Shown in pieces: positions 52,401 to 63,100 of a stretch of DNA of 64,000 nucleotides. A program made the translations under genes and the position numbers. Numbering within the stretch: position 1 is the first letter of the stretch; every line of letters begins with the position of its first letter. The notes beneath the pieces were generated by a model. That model had not been told where the DNA came from and did not search any database. It saw nothing but the letters and a program-made list of their open reading frames with translations. Source of the DNA: Pyrenula massariospora (lineage: Eukaryota; Ascomycota; Eurotiomycetes; Pyrenulales; Pyrenulaceae); NCBI GenBank assembly GCA_021030905.1, contig JAGFMI010000004.1, forward strand, positions 992,001-1,056,000, given 5' to 3'.

Positions 52401-55400
52401 ACCTTGCTGATTGCCGCCTTGACGAACCGCTTCATCACCCCTGGTTTCCCATCTTTACACTGCTGCCGTAACTGTACAAACCACAAGCTAAGACTCCCGA
52501 TATTGACAATCATAGCAAACACGATCAACCCCTTATGCTTTGCACACAGCACGCGGAACGGCTTCTCGCCTCTGGTGCCTCCCAGCTTAGCCGACATGAT
52601 GGGTCCTGGGATCCCGATAATGGTTTCCGGTTTAATGAAACTCTCAAGCACAGTCCCAATCGTACACTCGACACCTACCTCCGTCTCGGCAGCCAAAGAC
52701 CCCTCAAAAAGCCAATTTTCTGCCCCTGAATTTTCATATTTCATTCCCAGCTTTAGTACAGTACCAAGCGCAATTACACCCGTGAACGAGAACTTCTTAC
52801 CGATCCCCTTCTCGAACTCATACTTTAAGTTCGCGTATTCAATCTCAATCTTGCTCATGAATGCCAGTACATCACTCTGGTCGTCCTCATGCCAGAACGA
52901 AACCAAGTGCTCGATCGTCAGGTTGTACGTCTCGGCCTCTAGCGTCCAATTACCTTTGGTATACTCGAACGTACCGCGTAGGCGGGCCATCTCGTCCATC
53001 TGCTTCGCGATATTATTTGTTGGATTGGCGGGATCGAGCTTCCCCCCGCGGAAGAGCGACACATCGATCCCAAGCCGCAGTTCGAAGCCCTTGTCGTCGG
53101 GTGTTTTGGCACCCCAGGTGTAGCGGGCATCGAGCTCGACGTTGTCAAGAGAGATTGGAGGTGGTTTCTCTTTGTCCGTTGTTTTGACCTTGGGCGCGGG
53201 ACAGCGGATTGCGCCGCCGAAACGGACGTCCGTTTTGGAGAGCTCGAGTGAGGCACGGTAGATCTCTTTGGGCACCCAGGCCGGCATACTGTCCAGTGTG
53301 CCGTTGGGCGTTAGGCGGCAGATGTTGAGGGTGCGGAGAGGGTTCGTCTTGGAGGGCTTCGTCATCGGATATAGGGGAATGAACTCTTCCCAGCCTGGAA
53401 GAGCCTTTTCGTACTCATCAAATGGGCTTTCTGGAGCACCTGAAAGGACATCAGTGTTGCCCTTCGATTTGTCTTACCTGTTCCGAAGAAATGCTAAGAG
53501 GAAAGGGATACTCACAACACCAGAGTCGCCCGTTAAAATAGACGTCCCTGTCCTTGCTCCACCCAAACTCAAGTAAAAAAAGCAACGGCTCGCTCTCTAG
53601 CGCAGCGACAGGTGGCTTTCCAATGTTCAGACACAACTCAACCGACAAGCTCGCAGCTTGAATTCTCTCGATGTTCCCCTTGGCATCCAACTTGAGCGCG
53701 AGCTCAAGTCTTCTCAGGTAGATCTTGGACCCATCAACTAAGGCACCATTTTGTTCGCTCTTTGCCTTGTTGAGCTGGTCCATTATGTCTAGCTGGTCAA
53801 CCTTGAGCGCCACTTTGAGCCAGTCGACCAAATCAATGAGGCCGTTCTCCTGCAGAGCACGTATCCCTTGTTTTGTACTCGGATCGACCAAGGTCAGTGT
53901 TAGGCCGGCCATATCTTTGTTGAGACCTATGGCCACGTTGAAATTCAGCTTTGCAATGACCATCCTGGCAAGGAACGTCAAATTGCCCTTTGGCTCGACA
54001 AATTCTGCCTGGTTTTGGAAGATAAATGTTGCTTGCTTCCGTGCAACCACGAGAACCTCTTTGATCTCTACCCCGGGAAGCCATTTGCCAAGCCAGTCGT
54101 TGAATAAAGATGATTTTGCTCTGAATTGGAGCCGCAGTGTCGTCTGGTAGTCGATTCCAGGGCGAAACCACATCGCGTTGCGGAAGTCTTTGGCCGTGTC
54201 GAGCGTGAGGCTGAACTTGCTGAAGTGGTTGAGCGCCGGCCGTTCTTTAAAATCAATCATAAACAGCTTGGCCACTTCGCCCACGTCTGTATCAATCGTC
54301 GTTGCGCCCGAAGAGAGCGCCTCGAGGCCGAAGACCATGGTGCGCCGTTTGACGAGCATCTTTTGCAATGAAGAAGCGTCCACTCCGACATCTTTGAAGC
54401 TGGAAACAGCCCCCACATCTGTGCTCATAATGAATTTTTCCCCATTCATAAAGGGGAATTTGAGAGAGAAATGCAAGTCAGCGGAGTGATTGTTTCCGAT
54501 CGGCCAGACACTGGGCGTCATAGAAATTTCAAAATCTTTTGGAGCCAAACCGACGGTGTAATCCCAGGTTAGAAAGATCTGAAACCAGGCGCGCATCTCG
54601 TCGTCTGCGGCGAGTGGTGTAGGTTGGTTGCTCGTGGGGACGCTGTCGAGCGAGAAGAGCCGGAAGTGAGTGGTGTCAACAAAGCCGAAAAGCGAGTGGG
54701 CACTGTTGAGGGTCTCAATAATCCCACCTTTTGGGAAGTTGCTATTCTTGTCGAGGGGCTCGGCAGCTATGTAGACGGCAGGTGCTGCTATGTGTGCTGG
54801 GGTATCGCAGTATTTGAGAGCCGTAGGTCTTTCCACAAGGAGCCATTGGTCCTCTACGTCCGAGCTGCAGTTGTCGCTGGTGTAGGCATTGGCCCAAGAG
54901 CCATGTCGTTGATGGCCAATATGTTTATGACGATTAACCATTTCTGGGGAGGGTTCCTGCACACGACTTGCGGGCGGTTCAGGCTTCAAGGTGAGATCCC
55001 GGACGCCTGGTTGATCCTCGCCTCTATCGACAAACAGGTTGATGACCCGCACAGAATTGCCATTTGCAGCGCCCCACGCTCTCAACAGTGTGTGTCCGCG
55101 AGGGAAGACCTGCCTGAAGGGCGGTTTTGGGTTGACGTAATGGAAAGGTGATTTTTTCTTGAAGCAAACTTGCATCTCGCCATTACGATCGTCATTCGGC
55201 GACGAGAGAATGCTGATAAATGCGATTCTCTCGTTTTCATCCTCAATCTGGTCAGTGGTGGCTGCATCATCGTTACCTCCGCCAAAACTTCCCCACATGG
55301 GTTTCGACATGTCCTCTGCCAGTAGTGAGATGGTCGCCATCACTTGAGCTATCATCTCGCAAATCTTAAGTCTTTTCTGCGATTCATTGGGTTGATATAG

Positions 55401-56785
55401 CTTCACCCACTGGTCGAACTCCTCGAGTGCGCTCACCAAGTAGTTGCTCCCCTGTGGTAGGCTATCTCGGTACTCTTGCTGACGCTTGGTAACCCACTTG
55501 TGCAGCTCACTCGTACTTGCAATCTCGTTGATAGCCCAGTCTCTTGGCTGGTAGTGACCACAACTATTGCGGATGAGGTAAGACGGAAATTGGGTGGCCA
55601 CGAAAGGAGAGCGCCGATTGCCGTGTTTACCGTACACGTGTCTTAGCCTGTACCAAGATTCAAGAATCAGAAGCACTTCCCAGCCTACGAAACTCGTTAG
55701 TAGTCTGAGTTTCCATGAAAGACGCACCACACTGAATGTAAATACTCACGGGGGTGGCCGTACTGGTCGCCAGCCGACACTACAACATTCACCGGGTCAA
55801 AGCCGGTGATCATAGCTGGGGGGTTCGACGTGTATGCACCATGGTGGCTCAGCTTCATTGAAGTAGAGGGCCATTCGGTGGTCCATCTACTGATCTTTTC
55901 CTCCATTGCGTCGTGCGCATCGCCGCCAAAGTAGTGGGTTATGCGCTTGGAATTCCATATGACCATCAAAACAATGCTTGACATGTTGGTTTCGGTATAT
56001 TGGATTTCTAGGTCCTCTCCGAGCACCTTCTGTTGCACAGCCACGCAATATAGGCCCGGAATAAGGTCGTATTGCAGGTTAGGCTGGTCGACAGGCGCGT
56101 TCTTTTGGAGAAGTGCAGAGGGGTTTGTTATTTGGTCCCAATGACCGTCAAAGAGTTTGTCTTGGTCAGCATCGTGATTGAAGAGGTTGCGGCCGAGCAA
56201 CTGCTGTGGGCCCCACAGGAGTTTGAGCTGATTTTGAGCCTTGCGCAGCTTGGGAGCATCAGTGACGCGGTCATAACTGTTACTGCTTATATGGACCATG
56301 CTATCAGCTCCGTCAAGCTCAATACCCCTGGCCGTGAGATTCTTGTTCAGGTTTGCAACGAACAAATACGATTCTGGTGCCCCGTCTGTGTTATAGAACG
56401 CCCGCGACAGCTGTAGTAGATCATCTTCAGGCTGAATGAAGCATGCAGCGAGATGATCACTGTGGAGAAAGGCGATGACGCCCTCGTAGTGATCTGAGTC
56501 CCAATGTGTAATGACAAACCCATCGAATTTCAATTTTCGCCGATCGGGATAAAAAGGGATCTTTTTACCCTGACACACATAACGGGATTCGATCTCTGAG
56601 ATAGTCCAGTCGATCGACTCCTTGACGCCGGCGCCGGAGCCGAAATGTTTACCGCCGTCGACGAAGTACGCGCGCCGCACGACTCGTCTATCAGTACCAT
56701 CGTTGGGCTCTGAAAGGAGCAAATGGATCGCTGCGTCGCCAGCGCCGACGTTGATGTGGAATGACTCGACTTCATAGCAACTCAT
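49436..56785 (-). CDS. Giant fusion protein: metallo-beta-lactamase fold + DUF6603-type region
   Basis: Three exons join in frame: 56785-55750, 55684-53516 and 53439-49436, totalling 2402 aa. The introns are 65 and 76 nt with GTGAGT donors and GTAG/TTTCAG acceptors. Residues 1-345 are a metallo-beta-lactamase fold like the ComEC C-terminal domain: NVGAGDAAIHLL (12-23), FVDGG, THWDSDHYEG with H94, D96, D98 and H99, FGGDA (286-290), KLSHHG (311-316) and SAGDQYGHP (337-345). All the expected metal ligands seem present, so hydrolase activity is plausible. The middle, about 346-1540, is beta-rich and unassigned. Residues about 1570-2060 (genome about 51930-50470) match the DUF6603 pattern, with repeated hydrophobic strands, LGGYHQAF...PKPPRLGISW, GEAYFAITPKVCMGG and a run of Phe/Tyr-rich strands. 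The C-terminus lacks a clear anchor. There is no signal peptide at the N-terminus. Function unknown; the domain calls come from sequence pattern only. Confidence 0.75.
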
Positions 56786-58026
56786 CTCTCGAAGATATCT
56801 CCCTTTTCTAGCTTTGTGGAACAGATGAAGAACAGAGGCGAATCCTAGTCATTAGCTTATAATCGAAGCAGCAACAACATCAAACGCCTCAAACGCTATC
56901 TCAGAAGAAAGTCGATACAAAAAAGCCAAGCTACCTTCACTTTTCAAGTGATGTGTCTCTAGTTTCGAAGAGAAGAAGAAAAGAAGTTAGCTTCAGAACT
57001 ACCTGAAGCGCCTCGTCCGATATCATGATAGATACCTCTAGGCACCCTGGCCATTGCCATTTTGAGATACTTCCACTTTTCCCACGACGTCCGGGGGCCG
57101 ACTGGCTGAAAGTGGCGTTCATGTAGCGAGCTGGGACTTGCATTGAAGCAGTGCCTAGACCATCGTACGCTAGCCGTGTTTGCTCAGTGTATTTACCAGA
57201 CTTTTCCACAACCCCTTCCCTCGCGTTCACCGTCAGCCTGACGGCGGCGTGGTGATGAACTCTCTTAGCTTGCATAGACAAATGGCCTGGACCGTAGTGG
57301 TGTCCAGATCAAGCTCAGTCCTGTTGGGAAGATTAAGCCCAGAACATTATGTGTGGTCTACAAACAGCAGCCGCTAACCCTTTCCTTCTTGATCGTCAAG
57401 TGTGGTGTCGAGCAGCTTTTTCTACCTTGCGCTGAGCCTTTCTGCTCTTAATTCGTTGATGCATCTTGTCATGACGCATTGTTCACGGCTCTCGGGGAGA
57501 TTTGAAGATGCTTACGCCCGCCTCGTTTCAATTCATCGCCCTTGAGTAGAGCCGCTAAATGCGGTGTCGTGAGAGCGGTTCTGTCACATATACTTGGTGT
57601 CGTGATTGTAGAGGCTCGCGGAAAGAGCACCCGGCATCGGAAAAATGAAGCATAGGGAGCTAAGAGTGCATATAGAGTCGACAGTTTAGTCCCGCAATTC
57701 ACAAATCTAGGCATCTACCCCGCGCGCCAATTGTCATTGTCATATCTCGCAGTCATCTCAGAAGACACGGCATCTCACGGCAGCTATGAATAGAGGGTTT
57801 AGAGAATAGTAGAGCCTCCAGTGCGTGATCGAATCATGTTTCTCCATAGAAAGCACCATCATGATTGTGGGCATAGCTTGAGCTTTATCTTAACCCCGTT
57901 GACCGCCAACCCGGCAGAAACCTCAATTTCAAGTTCTACTTCTGTCGGACCACCCGCATCGGCACTGCTGCTGCTACTGCGAACCTCTACTGCTGCTGAA
58001 GAGGAAGAAGAGGGAACCTTGGCCAG
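56786..58026. other. Intergenic region within the giant-gene locus
   Basis: About 1.2 kb between two minus-strand genes. A minus-strand frame at 56937-57281 (114 codons) has a weakly protein-like composition but no start context, splice links or domain. I do not call it a gene. Confidence 0.45.
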
Positions 58027-59235
58027 TCATTTCTGATGCGCCCAGCTATCTTTCACCGCGCCGACCCCACTGCTCCCCCTTAGCAGCGTATACACCCAGT
58101 TGCACTTATTCGCCGGGTCTGGAACAACACTTATCTGGGCCCCAGTCTCCACTTGAGTAGCCTGTTCGCCGACCTTGACAAAGTCCTTGGAGAACTGCGG
58201 CCGTGGCTTGCCCGATTCGATGTCCGCCCAGGTGCGGTGTAGAAGGTCACCCGTACCTTCAGAGTGCAAAAAGTAGAGAAATACACGCCCAAGTTTCCCG
58301 GGACCTGGCGTCCAGCCCGGTGCGCCGTCGGGGTTCAAGTCAGCAGCTGAAATGAACTGGGCAGCGATGGACGTGCCATTCTTGAACTTGGAGCTATCCT
58401 TGTTGACATCGGTGTCTGGCAGTAGTATTGGTTAGTATATGGAGCTTGGTAGAGTTTCGAGGAGCAACAACGGACCTTCCCCTTCATTCACGTGCCACAC
58501 GGCCACCCGATGTTCTGTTGTCTCGTAGACGACCCACGGTGATTCGCCATCGTAGAAGGAGGCGAGCCACGTCTTGTCGAGCACCGGACCCACGCTTAGC
58601 GGGGCGATGGATGATCCATTCTTTGAAATTTTGTTCTGATAAATAACAGCGTTTTTACCCGTGTCATCGAGGCTGCACAACTACATAAACAACCGCCTAA
58701 GACCCCCCAAAAAGGGTAGGAAAAGGGACGCTCACGTCTGGAAGTAGATGAACTGGTTGTCTTTATTGTCCGTGCACCCAGCTATCAGGCCGTTGGGGAT
58801 AGGCTGCTTAGGGCTGACCAGCTCAAAGACGGGGCTCAGGAGAGCCGTGATAGGAACGGGCTCCTGAATGCCACCTGCAAGCGGAGGTGCCCCCCCTGCA
58901 GCACTCACTGCCGTAGGGGTTGTAAGTACGACGCCATATACAAAGACCTAAGTCGACTGCGGTCAGTCATTCATCAATCGTCAACGACCGGTAGGTTTGA
59001 TGAAAAGACTAACTATATCATCATAATTGATGGTGACGAGAGACGAGGGGCTCTTGATCACGGGCACCACAGGTTTGGTGGTCGTCCCGTCGCCCCGCGC
59101 CTTCGTGCGCAGGCCGTTCACGTCGTACTGCTCAAACAAGAGGGTGTGGTTGTCAGAGGACGCGGAGAAAATGAACGCACGATGGCGGTTCGAATTGACG
59201 GTGGCAGGGTTGAGGATGGCAGAGATTGCGGCCAT
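58027..59235 (-). CDS. Predicted beta-propeller or lectin-like protein of the giant-gene locus
   Basis: Four exons (59235-59014, 58947-58736, 58672-58476, 58415-58027) join in frame to give 339 aa. The introns are 60-66 nt; one donor is GTTAGT and another GTCCGT, both weak, but the last has a perfect TACTAAC branch site. The protein has no signal peptide, transmembrane segment or cysteine pattern. It shows repeated short beta-strand units ending in aromatic/Tyr-Gln or Tyr-Glu pairs (RAFIFSASSDNHTLLFEQYD, NQFIYFQT, ASFYDGESPWVVYE, RVFLYFLHSEG, NWVYTLL), as seen in fungal fucose-lectin-type or sialidase-type beta-propellers. This fold call is inference. It lies between the MBL-DUF6603 gene and the gene running off the right edge, all three on the same strand. 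Confidence 0.7.
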
Positions 59236-59623
59236 GATGGTAAGTCTGACAATAGGACAACAAGGAGCAAAACTGTTTTGATTGGATCAAAAGAGTTTTC
59301 GGAGAAAGGTTCGAGAAATAAGATAACATTTGCACATCTTATATGCTGCTCCTCGCAGAATGCTTAACGCGCTTTACCTTGCCCTGCGGCAGGGATGTGC
59401 TCAACTGGTTCGCGAAGCAAGCGAAGTCTACGGCGGCGCCTTTTCATGGAGGTGTCCATATGACGAACTACCGCTGGCGCGGAAGACAATGTGTTCCCCA
59501 GGTTCTAGAGCTGCGTCTGGGATGAATAGCTCGATAAAGGAGATCATTCAGCTGGGGCGTAAGGTGGAACTGTGGAAAGGGTGAGACTCACCTCGAGTGC
59601 CGATCCTGTGGCTGGCTGTATTC

Positions 59624-59760
59624 CTTTATGGTATTATCGACGGGTTTTTGATTGGTCTGCCTCGGTCCATGCTAACCATGAGCCAGGTTGGCACAGATAG
59701 AATTTGGGATGGCACGGGCCGAGGCAGACCAATTTAAAAACAGTCGATAACACCACAAAG
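59624..59760. mobile_element. 137-bp fold-back (MITE-like) element
   Basis: Two 42-bp inverted repeats (59624-59665 and 59719-59760) match at 36 of 42 positions and end in an identical ATTGGTCTGCCTCGG inner part; weaker pairing extends about 12 bp further in. The loop is about 50 bp. No coding capacity and no clear target-site duplication. It fits a non-autonomous miniature inverted-repeat element or another hairpin-forming sequence. Confidence 0.55.
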
Positions 59761-59840
59761 CCTAGGTCTCGCATCTGCATGCACCTAACGGACTATGCTA
59801 CTTCGGTTCATACATAATGCCATTTCGAGCCATATTTTGC

Positions 59841-59890
59841 CACATTAAGCCACATTAAGCCACATTAAGCCGCATCGGGCCACATTGGGC
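59841..59890. repeat. 10-bp tandem repeat (cacattaagc)
   Basis: Three perfect copies of cacattaagc (59841-59870) followed by two diverged units (cgcatcgggc, cacattgggc). Confidence 0.85.
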
Positions 59891-60118
59891 TAGAACCTTG
59901 CGAGTATGCAAGCAATGGGGAAATGGCACACGCATTTCAGCAGATAGTGGCATTACTCTCTGGGCCGAGGATTTCGGTCGATTTTCCTCGTGAGCGAAGG
60001 ACTGAATCCTCCACTCCTTAGGAAACCGCTAGAGCACGCGAGAGGCATATCAAATGCAGAAATCCACGGGAACTTCGTCCTACATGAGTTGTGCTTTTAC
60101 AATAGCAAAGCTACAGAA

Positions 60119-63100
60119 CTAGGCAATCGCCCCCGGATTCGTGCCGCTTCCATTCGGTGCTGCCGCCATTTGTAAATAGCCCTCCACCGCTGTGTACGGG
60201 CCTTCTTCTAGTCTTGCCGTCTCATTCGCGAGCTCCACGGGAAGCGGCATGAACTTCTCCCTCGCTTTGCCCTCACCTTCACTCTGCATTCCCTCTTGCT
60301 TACCATCCCACTGCATGTACGGCTGCAGCCAGCTCCAATGCCCCAACGCTCCACCTGGCAGCGCAACTCTACCCTCCCCCTTTTCCTTCTTCTCGACAAC
60401 TTTGGGCGGCAACATTCCCTGCTTCAGCTCCCTGGTCTGGTCAAAGTCGGGCAGGTCGTTAGTAATCAGCATCGGCCCTATGTGGAAGAAGGCTGACAGC
60501 CGGTCCAGCGCTCCCTGCCATGTCCAATTCGGTAGGGCAAGCTCCTTGACAGGGAGAACCCCCGAGTAAGTGTGGCATGGTAGGAAGGGATCGACTATGG
60601 CGCCGAAGACTGAGAACCTGCTGTTTGTAGCATTGTCGTAGGACTCAGGTGTGATGGTATCTGGGTCGATGTAGTATGGCGCAAGAAGCGGGTAGTTAGC
60701 CTTAGTGATCTCAACGATGTTGTTCTCCGCTGCCGCGATAAGACGTTCTCTGCCCCACGCGGTGACTTCTGGAGGAGACCACTTGGACAGCTCGGCAGTT
60801 GCGACGGTAGAACGCGGATGGAAGTGCGTGTACACGGTGGACAAGTTGAGCGCATCGCCCGGTTCGAGGTTATTGTCGTAAGGCAAAAAGTAACCTACTA
60901 GCCCATCGACGCCGCGCTCCTTGTCTCCGAGCTTGACGGGGAATCGGTAGTACTTTTTGTCATAACCAGGATCTGTCGGCCTTTCATTAGGATCTTTTGG
61001 ATACAGCCTCTTTCTCGGCAACCCATCATCTGTCAACTGGCTCTCCAACGCCGGGCCGGCCAGCTCCAGTGAGATACCAACGTGTGTCAACGCCAGCGGC
61101 CTGCCTAGAATTGCGCTTCTGAACTCCGCGTACGCACTCGGCGCCGCCTGTTGCGTTGCGGTAGCCGCGTTCACCATGGCAATGAAACCCTTGAGATACG
61201 TTGCGCTGCCCGCCAGGGTCTCGACGAGTCGAGCAAGTTGTTTTCCGGCGACGCCACCGTCCTCGTCGCCACCACGCTTGTCGGGATCGTCAGGCTTCTG
61301 GAAGGGAAGCCACTCGGGAGACATCTGCGCGCCCGTAGGCCCGGCACGGCGCACCTCGCGGTAGAAAGCGCCACTGGGAAGGAAGAATTGTAGGCCAATA
61401 TTAGCATAGTTGACGACGACCCAGCCCCAAATGGGCTGATCCCAGTCGTTTGCTTCCCGCCAGAAGGGTTCCTTGTTGTCTTCCCCTTTTTCTGCTCCTA
61501 CCGTAAGCAATAGCTTCTGGACTCGTGGAAGCTTTGGAGAAGCAGGAGGTTGAGGGGGCATAACGAAGACGGCATTTAGGCGAGCTGGTTGGTTCAGCTG
61601 CGGCGGCACCTGGATGAACTCGCATTTCTTCTTCTCATCATCTGGGGTGTATTTGTCAAATTGCCATACCACATTCGGGATCTCCCCCTTTTCATCCTTG
61701 GCCTGCGGAGCATACCAATCGCTGATGCATGGCCAGAGCTTGGGGGGCTTCGTGGACGGCGTTGGATCCACGGCATGAATAGCCTGCCCGAACTTGTCGA
61801 CTACATTCAGCTTCGTGATTCGGAACTGTCCATGCGTCACCGGCTTGAATGTAGATGGACCATCCTTGCCAAGACTCTTCTTGTGGCTCGCATACGGCGT
61901 CAGGTCCGTCTCAATGTCCATTTTCGAGAGATATTTTTTGCTCAGCCCAGCGTCATCACGCGCCGCCTCCTCCATGAAGCGCAAAGAGCCTGTTAGTGGA
62001 TCACGAATGGCAGGCTTGACATGATTGCCTTGCTCGCAAGTAAGCAGGTGACTGTTAAAACCGGCCAACGGCGCCGACAAGAACGCCAGCTTGTTGAGGT
62101 TGGCCTCAAGCTCGCCGCGCTTGGGCTGAGGGAGCAGCTTTTCCAGCTCCGTCTGTGGCATGTCGAGAAAGAGTTGTGCAATCTTGGCTTCGAGGGAGAA
62201 ACTCGGTTGAGGGAGAATGAGCACCCGGCCGGAAAGACGCTGGCGGTCTGTTTTTTCTTTTTGCTGCCTTTCTTTGTCGTCAACCTGGCCGTACTGATCA
62301 CCCAAATCGACATCACCCCTGACAGCATAATGCAGCCTAGCGCCTTCACTGTGCCACCACCGCGACTCGGAAAGTTCCCAGTCCTTGTGGAGAATGTGTG
62401 TGTACTCCACCTCCCACTCAAGATAAAGTGGAAACCAAGGCTGCGTGTCATTCCAGGAATCTCGCCAGCACGGTTGATCGTTATAGTCGAAGCCAAGACG
62501 GTCATGGAAGATAGGGATCTCAGAGGTAAGTTTGGGAGGAACGTTGGGGGGAGCAGGCTCCGCAAACGTCGTCCTCTGCTCAGCAACCGTCATCATGAGT
62601 CCCTGTGCCCTCAAAATGCTGGGTTTTCTTGGCTGTGCGTCGTCTTTGTCGTCACGCCTCGTTCGAAGAAGGACAAACTCTCGAACCAGGGCTTTCGCCG
62701 ACGTCTGCAGCCGTGCTGGAAATTTCTTGTCGAAGAAGTTGGTAAACAGGGTGGCCCAGCTTCCAGTGTCCTCATTTGGAAACTTTTTCATCGCCTCAGG
62801 CATTACCTGACAGTCCAGGCGTACCAGCAACGCATGTAAGTAATCTGGTTCCCAGCCCGATCGCACACCACCCACCAACAACGTCGGGTCACGTTGTTGT
62901 TGGAACGGGTCATGCACTCCCGGCTGGAATTCTTTCCTCGCATCATCTTCTTTGCCTGCCATGGCGGTTATTTCTTTCACGTATGTCTCCTTCTGTTTGT
63001 CCAAATCGTATGTGCTTTGGAGTATAGGCGCCAATGTCTGCTTCACATCGCCTTCGCTCTTAGCAAGTGTGACAGCCTTCCACCATTCCGAAAATACGGT

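Larger units (their letters stand above)
59236..60118. other. Intergenic region with fold-back element and tandem repeat
   Basis: About 880 bp containing the fold-back element (59624-59760) and the 10-bp tandem repeat (59841-59890) listed separately. No supported gene. Confidence 0.6.

Noticed and set aside
56937-57281. 114-codon minus-strand frame between the giant genes
   Set aside because: No start context, no splice connection and no domain; could be chance in a GC-balanced region.
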